In this document: piece by piece, positions 54,484 through 63,508 of the stretch
Layout of the letters: the number at the start of each line of letters is the position of its first letter
Numbering within the stretch: the first letter of the stretch is position 1
DNA from: Prolixibacter sp. NT017
GTDB taxonomy: Bacteria; Bacteroidota; Bacteroidia; Bacteroidales; Prolixibacteraceae
Direction: 5' to 3'
DNA: 64,000 nt
Assembly: GCF_009617875.1 (NCBI RefSeq)
Contig: NZ_BLAV01000001.1
Location: 1,860,001 to 1,924,000, forward strand
The notes under the pieces: model-generated
What the model was told of the DNA's origin: nothing
The model's database searches: none
What the model saw: the letters and a program-made list of their open reading frames with translations, nothing else
Program-made: the position numbers and the translations under genes

Positions 54484-54897
54484 ATGTTTTCATTCGACAC
54501 CCAATACCGGGTTTGTTACGGCGACACCGACAAAATGGGCGTGGTTTATTATGGCAATTACCCTCGCTTTTACGAAATCGGGCGAACGGATATGATTCGT
54601 GAAATATACAAATCGTACCGGTTGCTCGAGGAAGAGGATAAGATTTTTCTGCCCGCGCGGTCACTCCATATTAATTACCACAAGCCGGCTTATTACGACG
54701 AGTTGCTGACGATTCGTACCGTTATTAAGGAAATGCCCAAAGTGAAGTTTCCGTTGGTCTCTGAAATTTACAACGAGGCTGGGGAATTGATCAACGAAGG
54801 GAAAGTGGTACTGGCTTTCATGGATTTTAATACAGGCCGGCCGTGTAAAATTCCGGATCAATTTGAAGAAATTCTTCGCGAAAGGCTGGGAGAATAA
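54484..54897 (+). CDS. Acyl-CoA thioesterase, YbgC/4-hydroxybenzoyl-CoA type
   Basis: A 137-residue hot-dog-fold protein. The N-terminal motif RVCYGDTDKMGVVYYGNYPRFYEIGR is characteristic, with catalytic Asp (D16). It is expected to hydrolyse acyl-CoA thioesters in the cytosol; in some bacteria YbgC works with the Tol-Pal system, but no tol genes are nearby. It follows the SDR gene by 6 bp and abuts the convergent LysE gene with no space between. Confidence 0.92.
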   Translation: MFSFDTQYRVCYGDTDKMGVVYYGNYPRFYEIGRTDMIREIYKSYRLLEEEDKIFLPARSLHINYHKPAYYDELLTIRTVIKEMPKVKFPLVSEIYNEAGELINEGKVVLAFMDFNTGRPCKIPDQFEEILRERLGE

Positions 54898-55524
54898 TCA
54901 GTCGAACCGCAGATAGATAAACGAAGCTACGGCAAAAACGATGATCATGATGCCGACGATTTTGTTGGCCCACCACAGCATGTGAAGATTAATTTTGTGT
55001 CGAAACAGATTTACCAGGCCGGTTAACACAAACCACCAACTCGATGCCCCGCCAAAAACGCCGGTAATAATCATCAAGGATTTAATCGGCGCTGACAGTT
55101 TCAATGCCAGTCCAGAACCGGCAAATACGGCGATGAAAACAAAGACGGCCATCGGGTTGGAAACGGTCAGTAGCAACGTAAAAAGGTAATCCTGCAGGTA
55201 GGTCGATCCTTTCTTCTTGAACTTTTGCAACTCCTGCGACGGGTTGGATTTGAAGATGTGCAGTCCGAGGAGAATAAGGATAATAGCACCTGAAATTTCG
55301 AAATAGATGGAGTGTGCCGTGATGAAATCGATAATCATCGTCATACTGAAACCGGCAATAATCGCATAGATCGTATCAGACGTTGCAGCTCCCAGCCCCG
55401 ACGACATACCGGAACGCCAGTTCTTGTTCACTGTACGTTGTATGCAAAGCATTCCGATTGGTCCTAGGGGAACGGAGACAGCAATTCCAATAATGAATCC
55501 TTTCCAGATTAATTCCAGTTCCAT
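54898..55524 (-). CDS. LysE family translocator
   Basis: A 208-residue membrane protein with six hydrophobic segments and the LysE/RhtB N-terminal signature (IAVSVPLGPIGMLCIQRTV, GLGAATSDTIYAIIAGF). Family members export amino acids or related compounds. Its end touches the stop of the convergent thioesterase gene (adjacent bases), leaving no room for a terminator between them. Confidence 0.92.
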   Translation of the reverse strand: MELELIWKGFIIGIAVSVPLGPIGMLCIQRTVNKNWRSGMSSGLGAATSDTIYAIIAGFSMTMIIDFITAHSIYFEISGAIILILLGLHIFKSNPSQELQKFKKKGSTYLQDYLFTLLLTVSNPMAVFVFIAVFAGSGLALKLSAPIKSLMIITGVFGGASSWWFVLTGLVNLFRHKINLHMLWWANKIVGIMIIVFAVASFIYLRFD

Positions 55525-55704
55525 GGCCGCAAAATTAAGTTAAAAATTGTTACACCTCCCGATTTCGTTGGTTAAAAATGAGTCTATGTTTGTGGACAAA
55601 TATTCTGTTTTTAAAAGAATTTAAAATAAGTTTATGGCTTCCGTTCGGATACTCACAATCTGCTTCATACAATAAGCAGAAAAACTAATGGCAAATCCAG
55701 TGTT

Positions 55705-56607
55705 ATGAAGAATCTCTTGCTACTTACCCTATTGTTTATGTTTAGTTTACAGCCTTCTTTCTCGCAGGAAACTTTAAAGCTTTGGCCTGATGGGGTTCCC
55801 GGTCCCAATGTTTCGCCCAAACCTGAGGAAACTTTTGATGGCGTAAGGGTTCGGTTTGTTTCCGAACCAACACTAACGGTTTATCTTCCGGAAAAGGAAA
55901 AAAACAGCGGAACGGCCGTGGTCATTTGCCCTGGCGGTGGTTATTGGATTGAGGCCATGGATCACGAGGGATACGATTTTGCGAAATATTTGCAGAAGCG
56001 TGGAATTGCCGGTATCGTATTGAAGTATCGTTTGCCGTATGGTCATCCAACGATTCCGTTGCAGGATGCGCAACACGCCATCCGAACGGTTCGGGCTAAT
56101 GCCCAAAAGTGGGGGATTGACCCGAATAAAGTCGGAATTGCAGGCTTCTCTGCTGGCGGACACCTGGCATCTACAGCCGAGACGCATTTTGACACCGGAA
56201 AGCCGGATGCCTCTGATGCAATAGCGAAGGAGAGTTGCCGCCCCGATTTTGCCATTCTGGGTTACCCGGTAATTACCATGAATAAAGCCTGGACGCATTT
56301 GGGATCGCGGGAAAATTTACTCGGGAAGAATCCGTCAAAGGAATTGGTCAAAAAATATTCGAACGAACTGCAGGTAACTCCGCAAACTCCGCCTACTTTT
56401 ATTTTTCTGGCGGATGATGACGATGTTGTTCCTCCCAAAAACAGTGTTGAGTTCTATATGGATCTGAGGAAAAACAAGGTGCCGGCTGAGATGCATATTT
56501 TCTCGGAAGGCGGGCATGGCTTTGGAATGCACATTAGCGGAAAACCGCACGACCAATGGCGAAATCTGGTCATCGATTGGATGCGTGTCCGCAAATTGAT
56601 TCCATAA
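55705..56607 (+). CDS. Secreted alpha/beta-hydrolase esterase
   Basis: A 300-residue protein with signal peptide (MKNLLLLTLLFMFSLQPSFSQ). The oxyanion-hole segment is VICPGGGYW, the nucleophile S149 lies in AGFSAGGHLAS, and D238 (FLADDDDVVPP) and H271 (EGGHGFGMH) complete the triad. The sequence resembles acetyl-xylan/bifunctional feruloyl-type esterases (BD-FAE, Est subfamily) found in Bacteroidota glycan metabolism. A TATGTTTG box at 55585-55592 could be its -7 element. It stands alone, so the substrate is inferred only from family. Confidence 0.88.
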   Translation: MKNLLLLTLLFMFSLQPSFSQETLKLWPDGVPGPNVSPKPEETFDGVRVRFVSEPTLTVYLPEKEKNSGTAVVICPGGGYWIEAMDHEGYDFAKYLQKRGIAGIVLKYRLPYGHPTIPLQDAQHAIRTVRANAQKWGIDPNKVGIAGFSAGGHLASTAETHFDTGKPDASDAIAKESCRPDFAILGYPVITMNKAWTHLGSRENLLGKNPSKELVKKYSNELQVTPQTPPTFIFLADDDDVVPPKNSVEFYMDLRKNKVPAEMHIFSEGGHGFGMHISGKPHDQWRNLVIDWMRVRKLIP

Positions 56608-56656
56608 AAACGGAGCTCTCATTCAAACTCCCAACTTATTGTTAAGTTTATTGTCT

Positions 56657-57196
56657 ATGTTGTCTGATACACATCCTCACAAAATCATAAATCATTGTCC
56701 CCGTTGTGGTTCAAGCCAGTTTAATAGTAGGGAAGAGGGTATCTCTTTTTCCTGCGAAGATTGTGGCTTCGTATATTTCGTCAATAGTTCGGCTGCGGTG
56801 GCTTGTCTTATTTTTAATTCGAAAGGTGAGCTGATGCTATCGCGAAGAGCGATTGAACCGAACCGCGGAATGCTGGACTTGCCGGGAGGCTTTGTCGATG
56901 TAATGGAAACTGCAGAAGAGGCGGTTCGAAGAGAAATAAATGAAGAGTTGGGAATTGCAGTTACCGGTTTGCAGTATCTCACGTCCTTTCCCAACGAATA
57001 TGTCTTTTCGGGCTACAGCGTTTTTACGCTCGACATGGCTTTTGTTTGCCAGGTGGATGATCTGGATTCTGCGCATCCCAAAGACGATATTTCAGCCATC
57101 GAATTTTATGATCTGAAAACTGTTCCTTTTCAGGAATTGTGTTCCGACAGCATGCGAAATATTATTGAGTTCTATCTTGAAAACAAAATAAAATGA
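56657..57196 (+). CDS. Nudix hydrolase with zinc ribbon
   Basis: A 179-residue protein starting MLSDTHPHK; an upstream TTG at 56639 is not preferred. The N-terminus has a four-cysteine zinc ribbon (CPRCGSSQF...CEDCGFVYF) and the rest a Nudix fold with the complete box GGFVDVMETAEEAVRREINEELG. Substrate is probably a nucleoside diphosphate derivative, as in NudC/ADP-ribose pyrophosphatase-like proteins with ribbons. The stop overlaps the next gene's start (ATGA), so translation of aminopeptidase P is probably coupled. Confidence 0.92.
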   Translation: MLSDTHPHKIINHCPRCGSSQFNSREEGISFSCEDCGFVYFVNSSAAVACLIFNSKGELMLSRRAIEPNRGMLDLPGGFVDVMETAEEAVRREINEELGIAVTGLQYLTSFPNEYVFSGYSVFTLDMAFVCQVDDLDSAHPKDDISAIEFYDLKTVPFQELCSDSMRNIIEFYLENKIK

Positions 57197-58971
57197 CTGT
57201 ACCAGAACGTCTTGCAGCTGCAAGAGATTTGATGAAACAGCGTGGAATCGATGCATGGATTATCTCCGGCACCGATCCGCACATGAGTGAATATCTCCCG
57301 AAATATTGGTATACACGAGAATGGATTTCAGGTTTTACCGGCTCCTATGGAAAGGTTGTCGTTACGCAGGAAGAAGCCATCCTCTCTACCGATTCGCGCT
57401 ACTTTTTACAGGCGGAAGAGCAATTGGCCGGAACCGGCATTCAATTGGTGAAGGATCTTCGCCAGCCGGGCGACGTGCCTTACATCGGGTGGCTGAAAAA
57501 AGCGCTTCCGGAAGGAAGTAAAGTTGCCATCAACGGACTGACAATTTCTGTAAGCGAAAAACGTAGTTTGGAAGCTTCATTGGGTGCGAAGGGCATTACT
57601 TTGGAGATTACCATTGATCTGGTCAGTGAACTATGGGAAGACCGACCATCGCTGCCCAACTCACCGGCTTATGAGCTGATGCCGGAATTTGCCGGTACTT
57701 CCCGGAAGGAAAAACTGGCAATGTTGCGAAATAGTTTGCGGGAAAAAGAAGCGGACGGAATGGTGATAACGGCGCTGGATGAACTGGCCTGGATCTTCAA
57801 TCTTCGCGGTAGCGACATCGATTACAATCCTGTCTTTGTCGGTTACGGATATATCAACAGGGAAGAGGCGCATCTTTTCGTGCCGGAAGGAAAGATTGAC
57901 AGTGCCTTAGCTGAAAAGCTGGAGTTGGAAGGCATTCGCATCGGTGGTTATGACGAATTTCTCTCTTTCGTGAAGAATGTAGCGGATAAAACGTTGTTGA
58001 TCGATCCATCTCGAACCAGCGCTTTGTTGTTCGAGTCGGTTCCGAAATCATGCCGAATCGTAGAAGCTTCATCTTTAGCTAACTTACTGAAGTCTGTTAA
58101 AGGACCGATCGAAATAGAAGGAATGAAAAAGGCGCATGTACGCGACGGCGCTGCGATGGTGAACTTTCTGTATTGGCTGGAGAATCACCTGGGAAAAGAG
58201 AAAATTACCGAGCTGACAGTCGACGGAAAACTGAGGGAATTCAGAGCTGAGCAGGATTTGTTTGCCGGCGAAAGTTTCCATTCCATTGTAGGGTATGCCG
58301 ACCACGGTGCGGTTGTTCATTATAGTGTGACCGAAGAAACCGACAAGGAAGTGATGCCGGAAGGCTTTCTGCTAATTGACTCTGGAGGTCAGTACCTTGA
58401 CGGAACAACGGATATCACAAGGACTGTTGCTGTCGGTCAGCTTTCGGAACAGCAGAAAAGCGATTTTACGTTGGTGCTGAGGGGTATGATCGGTTTAAGT
58501 CTGGCGCGTTTCCCGGAAGGAACCCGTGGGGTGGCGTTGGATATTCTGGCCAGAAAGCCGTTGTGGGACAGCGATATGGATTATGGACATGGAACAGGTC
58601 ACGGCGTTGGACATTTTCTGAATGTGCACGAGGGACCAATGAGCATCCGGCAGGACCTGAATCCGGAAATTATCCGGCCGGGACAGATTTTGTCGAACGA
58701 GCCTGGCATATACAAAACTGGTCAGTATGGTATCCGTACGGAGAATATGATTCTTTGTGTTCCCGGGAATGAGTCGGAGTTTGGGCAATTCCTGAAATTT
58801 GAAACATTGACTCGTTGTCCGATTGATACGAGTGCTGTAGTTCCCGAACTGTTAACAACAGAAGAGCGTGAATGGCTGAATGATTATCACCACGTTGTTT
58901 TGCAGGAAGTCGGACCGTTGGTTTCTACTCCGGTAAGAGAATGGCTAACAGCCAAATGTGCGCGAATCTGA
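57193..58971 (+). CDS. Xaa-Pro aminopeptidase (aminopeptidase P family, long form)
   Basis: A 592-residue cytosolic M24 metallopeptidase of the three-domain type (two creatinase-like N-terminal domains, then catalytic pita-bread domain). Metal ligands are visible in LIDSGGQYLDGTTDITRTV (two Asp), GHGTGHGVGHFLNVHEGP (His), LSNEPGIY (Glu) and GIRTENMI (Glu). It removes N-terminal residues preceding proline. The long form, as in eukaryotic XPNPEP1, is common in Bacteroidota. It overlaps the Nudix gene by 4 bp. Confidence 0.95.
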   Translation: MTVPERLAAARDLMKQRGIDAWIISGTDPHMSEYLPKYWYTREWISGFTGSYGKVVVTQEEAILSTDSRYFLQAEEQLAGTGIQLVKDLRQPGDVPYIGWLKKALPEGSKVAINGLTISVSEKRSLEASLGAKGITLEITIDLVSELWEDRPSLPNSPAYELMPEFAGTSRKEKLAMLRNSLREKEADGMVITALDELAWIFNLRGSDIDYNPVFVGYGYINREEAHLFVPEGKIDSALAEKLELEGIRIGGYDEFLSFVKNVADKTLLIDPSRTSALLFESVPKSCRIVEASSLANLLKSVKGPIEIEGMKKAHVRDGAAMVNFLYWLENHLGKEKITELTVDGKLREFRAEQDLFAGESFHSIVGYADHGAVVHYSVTEETDKEVMPEGFLLIDSGGQYLDGTTDITRTVAVGQLSEQQKSDFTLVLRGMIGLSLARFPEGTRGVALDILARKPLWDSDMDYGHGTGHGVGHFLNVHEGPMSIRQDLNPEIIRPGQILSNEPGIYKTGQYGIRTENMILCVPGNESEFGQFLKFETLTRCPIDTSAVVPELLTTEEREWLNDYHHVVLQEVGPLVSTPVREWLTAKCARI

Positions 58972-59012
58972 CATCTTAATTTTTATTATCGATTGTGTAA
59001 ATCATTCTGAAT

Positions 59013-61907
59013 ATGAGGAGATTTATCGTGGTTATCATCCTGCTGGTAAGCAGTTTGACTTCATATGGTCAATACTACGTTAATGGGCAGGATCCTGCTT
59101 CGATTCACTGGCGACAAATCAATACACCAAATTTCCAGGTAATTTACCCGGATGATTTTGAGCAGAAGGCTCAGCAGGTGGCCTATATCCTGGAAAAGGT
59201 TTATGGCTATGCCAGTGAAACGCTGAAACATCAACCAAGAAAAATCTCTGTCATTTTACATACGAAAACCGTTCATGCCAATGGTTTTGCCGCCTGGGCA
59301 CCTGCCCGGGTCGAAATGTTCCCTACGCCATCGCAGGATATTTATCCACAGAAATGGCTTGAACAGTTGGCGATTCACGAGTTCCGGCATGTGGTGCAGA
59401 TTGATAAAATCGGTGAGGAGCTGCCCGGTATTTTTAAGGTAATTCTCGGTCAGCAGGCTGCAGCTGCAGTGGTTGGTGCTTATTTACCTTTCTGGTTTCT
59501 GGAAGGTGATGCCGTTTCGACCGAAACAGCTCTTTCACATGCTGGTCGGGGACGCCTTCCTTCTTTCGAAATGCCGCTAAGGGCGCAGGTTTTGCAAAAA
59601 AAGATCTATTCATATGACAAGGCTTATCTCGGGTCTTATAAAAATTTTATTCCTGATCATTATGAATTGGGTTACCAACTAGTGGCTGGAGTCCGTAGCC
59701 GTTATGGTGCGGATGTGTGGGCCGGTGTGCTGGACCGTGTAGCCCGGCAGCCTTTGTCGCTAACGGCTTTCGATAAGGGATTGAAACTGGCTACCGAAGA
59801 AAATAAGATTGGCTTGTATCACGAGATATTCAACGGACTGAAAGCCAAATGGCAACATCAGGATAGCCTGAACGAGTTGACTCCGGTTCAGGTTCTTTCG
59901 GCTAAGCCAAAGTATTTTACGAGTTACCGGTATCCTTATTATGTGAATGATTCAACGGTCGTTGCCCTGAAAACTTCCATCAACGATATCGATCGGTTTG
60001 TTCTGATTGAACCCAATGGCAAAGAACACAAGCTGGTTGCACCGGGTCCCTGGTTTCGCGAATCGGTGACATACGGAAATGACCGGATTTACTGGGTGGA
60101 ACAGAAATCGGATGTGCGCTGGCAGCACCGGGAATTCTCGTTGCTCAGAGTATATAATATCAACCGGGGAATAGCGTGGCAACGCCGCTACCACGAAAAA
60201 GTGCTGGCTCCTTCCGTTTCCAGGGATGGTAAACATTTGTGTGCCGTGGAAGTGGGGAGTGCGAACCAGAGTTCTATTCTGTTGCTTTCGCCGGAAAATG
60301 GCGATATCATCAAATCGTTTCCGGCTCCTGACGGGCAATTGTTTCTGACACCTTCGTGGAGCCAGGACGGGAAACATATTTTCACGGTAGTGTTGGGCGA
60401 CAAAGGGAAGACACTCGCCGAGCTGAATGTAGCGACCGGCAAACTCAAAACATTGATGCCTTTTTCGTATGTGGAAATCCGCCGGCCGGTGCAACAAGGG
60501 AATTACTTGTTTTATGCTTCGGCCCAAACAGGCATCGATAATATTTTTGCGCTGGATTTGACGACCGGTAAAAACTTTCAGGTAACATCTTCACGCTTTG
60601 GTATCCGGGATATTCAGTTTTCTCCCCACCGTAAAAAAATATTGTATGCCGATTATTCTGCCGATGGTTTCCGGGCGGTTCAGGCAAACGAGAAATCATT
60701 GCTTTGGAAGAGTTCGCCACAGCAGGAAGAGGTTCATATGGAACCTGCACAGACGATTGCAGAACAGGGACAGGGGGCTGTGCAGCTGAATGAGCCTGAT
60801 TCAGCTTTGTACCCTTCAACTAAATACAGCAAACTGGGACATCTTTTCAATATTCACAGCTGGGCGCCGGTTTATGTGAACACGACGGATTATACGATCC
60901 ATCCGGGGGTTTCGGTCATGTCGCAGAACAAACTAAGTAGCATGATTGCCCAGTTTGGTTACGATTACTCGGTGAATGACAAAGAGGGTAAGTGGTATGC
61001 GAACCTGGAGTATGAAGGCTGGTTTCCGATTTTTAAACTGGAGACTAGTTTCGGAAAGCAGAAATCACAGTATTACCAGGTAACCAATTATACCAATCAG
61101 GCCGGCCAGGTGGTCCGGTCGGATACTTCGCTGGTCGATTTTTCCTGGAATCAGTGGAACATAGATCTGGATGCCCGGATCCCGTTGGATTTGTCAAGAG
61201 GCAAGTGGTATCGGCTCCTTCAGCCGGAAGCAAAAATGGAGTTTACGAGTATTCAGCACAATTCGACTACGCCTTCTCAGTTTTTTTCGGGCAGCATTGT
61301 GCCAATTACTTACCGGCTGTATTTTCATAACTTACTAAGGCAGAGTATACGGGATTTGCAGCCTCGCTGGGGACAGATCGTGGATTTCAGTTTCCGGCAC
61401 ACGCCTTTTGGCAACCTGGATTATGGTACAGCATGGTCGGCTGAGGGGTATGAATACCTACCGGGATTTTTCCGCCATCATGGTGTCCGGGTTTATGGTG
61501 GTTACCAGCGGAAGGAGCTATCGGCAACCGGGAATATGTTGTCGGACCTGATTTTGTACCCACGCGGATACAAGAGTTTTTCCAACCGACAGTTGTTTAC
61601 GCTTCGAACCGATTATACGCTGCCGTTGCTGTATCCGGACTGGAACCTGGGTCGGTGGATTTACCTGAAGCGAATCAACCTGCGCGGTTTTTATGATTAT
61701 GGATGGACAGAGGCACTCGCTTCTCAAAACAACCAGACAATCAACTATAATTTTAGTTTTCAATCTTACGGGGCAGAAGTGACAACCAATTGTCATTTCC
61801 TTCGTTTTAAGGCGCCGGCCAACCTGGGAGTCAGGTATAGTTACATGCCCGATTTAAATGACTACCGTGTCGATGTCATTTTCTCCATTAATTTTTCAGC
61901 TTTGTAG
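59013..61907 (+). CDS. Large surface protein: HEXXH metallopeptidase, beta-propeller, probable barrel
   Basis: A 964-residue exported protein (signal MRRFIVVIILLVSSLTSYGQ). The N-terminal part (about 20-290) resembles a gluzincin peptidase: HEFRH at 122-126 (HEXXH) and E164 in FWFLEGDA 38 residues later as third zinc ligand. The middle (about 300-590) has repeated TolB/PD40-type strands (SRDGKHLCAVE, SWSQDGKHIFTV, FSPHRKKILYADYS). The C-terminal 330 residues have alternating aromatic strands and end FSINFSAL, resembling an outer-membrane barrel. Together this suggests a surface protease or zinc-dependent binding protein; no characterised homologue is recalled. Confidence 0.8.
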   Translation: MRRFIVVIILLVSSLTSYGQYYVNGQDPASIHWRQINTPNFQVIYPDDFEQKAQQVAYILEKVYGYASETLKHQPRKISVILHTKTVHANGFAAWAPARVEMFPTPSQDIYPQKWLEQLAIHEFRHVVQIDKIGEELPGIFKVILGQQAAAAVVGAYLPFWFLEGDAVSTETALSHAGRGRLPSFEMPLRAQVLQKKIYSYDKAYLGSYKNFIPDHYELGYQLVAGVRSRYGADVWAGVLDRVARQPLSLTAFDKGLKLATEENKIGLYHEIFNGLKAKWQHQDSLNELTPVQVLSAKPKYFTSYRYPYYVNDSTVVALKTSINDIDRFVLIEPNGKEHKLVAPGPWFRESVTYGNDRIYWVEQKSDVRWQHREFSLLRVYNINRGIAWQRRYHEKVLAPSVSRDGKHLCAVEVGSANQSSILLLSPENGDIIKSFPAPDGQLFLTPSWSQDGKHIFTVVLGDKGKTLAELNVATGKLKTLMPFSYVEIRRPVQQGNYLFYASAQTGIDNIFALDLTTGKNFQVTSSRFGIRDIQFSPHRKKILYADYSADGFRAVQANEKSLLWKSSPQQEEVHMEPAQTIAEQGQGAVQLNEPDSALYPSTKYSKLGHLFNIHSWAPVYVNTTDYTIHPGVSVMSQNKLSSMIAQFGYDYSVNDKEGKWYANLEYEGWFPIFKLETSFGKQKSQYYQVTNYTNQAGQVVRSDTSLVDFSWNQWNIDLDARIPLDLSRGKWYRLLQPEAKMEFTSIQHNSTTPSQFFSGSIVPITYRLYFHNLLRQSIRDLQPRWGQIVDFSFRHTPFGNLDYGTAWSAEGYEYLPGFFRHHGVRVYGGYQRKELSATGNMLSDLILYPRGYKSFSNRQLFTLRTDYTLPLLYPDWNLGRWIYLKRINLRGFYDYGWTEALASQNNQTINYNFSFQSYGAEVTTNCHFLRFKAPANLGVRYSYMPDLNDYRVDVIFSINFSAL

Positions 61908-62989
61908 TTTTTCAGAAAGACCAAATCAGGGAGCAGTTTATTTTCTTGTGATGAACAGCTCTTCTTTTTATTAAGCCGCTGTCATCCAAAGTCTGATTCA
62001 TTGATTCCTGCGCCTAAAAATCCGCATCATTACCGGACGGACTCGGAAACATGCAATTCTCAGCAGGTTTATGACACCTAAATCTCATTGTACTGGTTTA
62101 ATTACAAGCTAATTAATATCTATACAGATAGAGCGAAAACGGTTTCCAAATAAGAGCTTCAAGCCGATTGAGTTGCCAGTTTGCTTAAATTTCCACTTAT
62201 CGATCCAGTTGACACGTTGAAACCGGATCTCCTTTCCTTGAAAAACACCATTTCCGGTTTACAAGAAACAACTCCCATAGTCATTCCTACTGTTCTTCAG
62301 CATAAGTATAAAAGACAAATGTCAATCAGAGGCATGGATACATATGTAAACAAAGTATTTCTACAACATTTGTAACCTAAGAATCTATTTTACTAATGTA
62401 ATCAATCAGAATTTACATAAAACGAATCTAAATTCACTTTTTTTAACCCGAGCAGTGTCTGTTTGTAAATAGACACTGCTCGTAACTATTCATTGATATT
62501 TGTGATACATTAAGTTCACTAAATCAATGCTTTAAAAGTAAATTTAAAAGCTAAACTTTAAACAATTAGATACATTTGTATGCAAATGGGCTTCAAACCC
62601 TATTGATACTGTATATTTAAATACGTAATACTATATAAACCAGTAATTAATGCAGATAATTACTACCAATACTTTAAGTATTTCATTTCAATATTCCGGA
62701 TATTCTTTGTGTATGAATAAAGTATAGTAAAACAATACATTAGTGTGTATGTGAGTAAGCATGATGTTTTAATTATCTTGTATTCACGTAGTTTAATATT
62801 TTTTCAGGAAATACAATTGTAAATTGCAATGTGTAAATTAAATCTATTGCTTGTTCGATTCTGTATTATTACATTTGTCACAGATAGAGTTTACAAATGA
62901 GTGGTCGCAGATAAATGACATTTCGGTATCGATAAGAGCTGACTGCTAAATGTGAATTCACTCAATTACCAAAATTCAACTGTAAACAG
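61908..62989. other. AT-rich gene-poor region of 1.08 kb
   Basis: No supported gene. A 64-codon plus-strand frame (62181-62375, TTG start) has no recognisable protein. The notable elements are a perfect 12-bp inverted repeat (CGAGCAGTGTCT/AGACACTGCTCG with a 10-nt loop, 62449-62482) and two TAnnTTTG boxes (62571-62578 and 62870-62877). The region ends at the XRE regulator gene. It could hold regulatory RNA or be degraded sequence; I cannot choose. Confidence 0.6.
62847..62877 (+). promoter_or_regulatory. Probable promoter of the XRE regulator gene
   Basis: TTG (62847-62849), 20 nt, TACATTTG (62870-62877), close to the Bacteroidota consensus. The predicted leader would be about 105 nt. Confidence 0.5.
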
Positions 62990-63469
62990 ATGAAGGAACG
63001 GATCAATGAGTTTTTGCAACGTGAACATTTGTCTCCGGCTGAATTTGCCGACCGGATTGGAGTGCAACGCTCCAGTGTTTCACATGTGCTAAACGGGCGA
63101 AATAACCCCAGCGCTTCGTTTATTCAGAAGATGATCGCTGCTTTTCCCGGACTGAGCACTCGGTGGCTGTTGCTTGGCGAAGGAAACATGACAGAGCAAT
63201 CAACCAGGTCGGGTAGTGACTTATTCACTGATCCAAGGCAGCCGGAAGCTCCGACAACCAACCATGAACCGGTTCAAAAGAAGGCGAAAGGTCCCGAAAT
63301 TACGCAGAAACCTATTCACGAACCGTCAGTGGTCCAATCGGAAGAACCAATCTCTTATGCATCGAAAAAAGAGGTACAGGACATTTGGGATGACGGCCCG
63401 GGCGAAATCGAACGTATCGTGGTGTTTTATTCCGACAAAACTTTTAAAGCATACAAACCCTCAAAATAG
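62990..63469 (+). CDS. XRE-type helix-turn-helix transcriptional regulator
   Basis: A 159-residue protein. The first 65 residues form a Cro/CI helix-turn-helix (LSPAEFADRIGVQRSSVSHVLNGRNNPS, FIQKMIAAFPGLSTRWLLLGEG). A polar Pro/Glu/Lys-rich linker follows and a short conserved end (IERIVVFYSDKTFKAYKP) that is typical of Bacteroidota relatives. Targets are unknown; autoregulation through the palindrome in the upstream region is possible but not shown. Confidence 0.93.
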   Translation: MKERINEFLQREHLSPAEFADRIGVQRSSVSHVLNGRNNPSASFIQKMIAAFPGLSTRWLLLGEGNMTEQSTRSGSDLFTDPRQPEAPTTNHEPVQKKAKGPEITQKPIHEPSVVQSEEPISYASKKEVQDIWDDGPGEIERIVVFYSDKTFKAYKPSK

Positions 63470-63479
63470 TTTTTTCGGC

Positions 63480-63487
63480 TATCTTTG
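63480..63487 (+). promoter_or_regulatory. -7 promoter element for pyrK
   Basis: TATCTTTG matches TAnnTTTG, 21 bp before the pyrK ATG. Confidence 0.45.
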
Positions 63488-63508
63488 CCCTTCAAATAGT
63501 GGCTCAAG

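Noticed and set aside
62181..62375. 64-codon frame in the AT-rich gap
   Set aside because: TTG start, no promoter at fitting distance, no recognisable features.
62449..62482. Rho-independent terminator
   Set aside because: The stem is perfect, but neither strand has a T-run after it and no gene ends nearby; reported as a palindrome instead.
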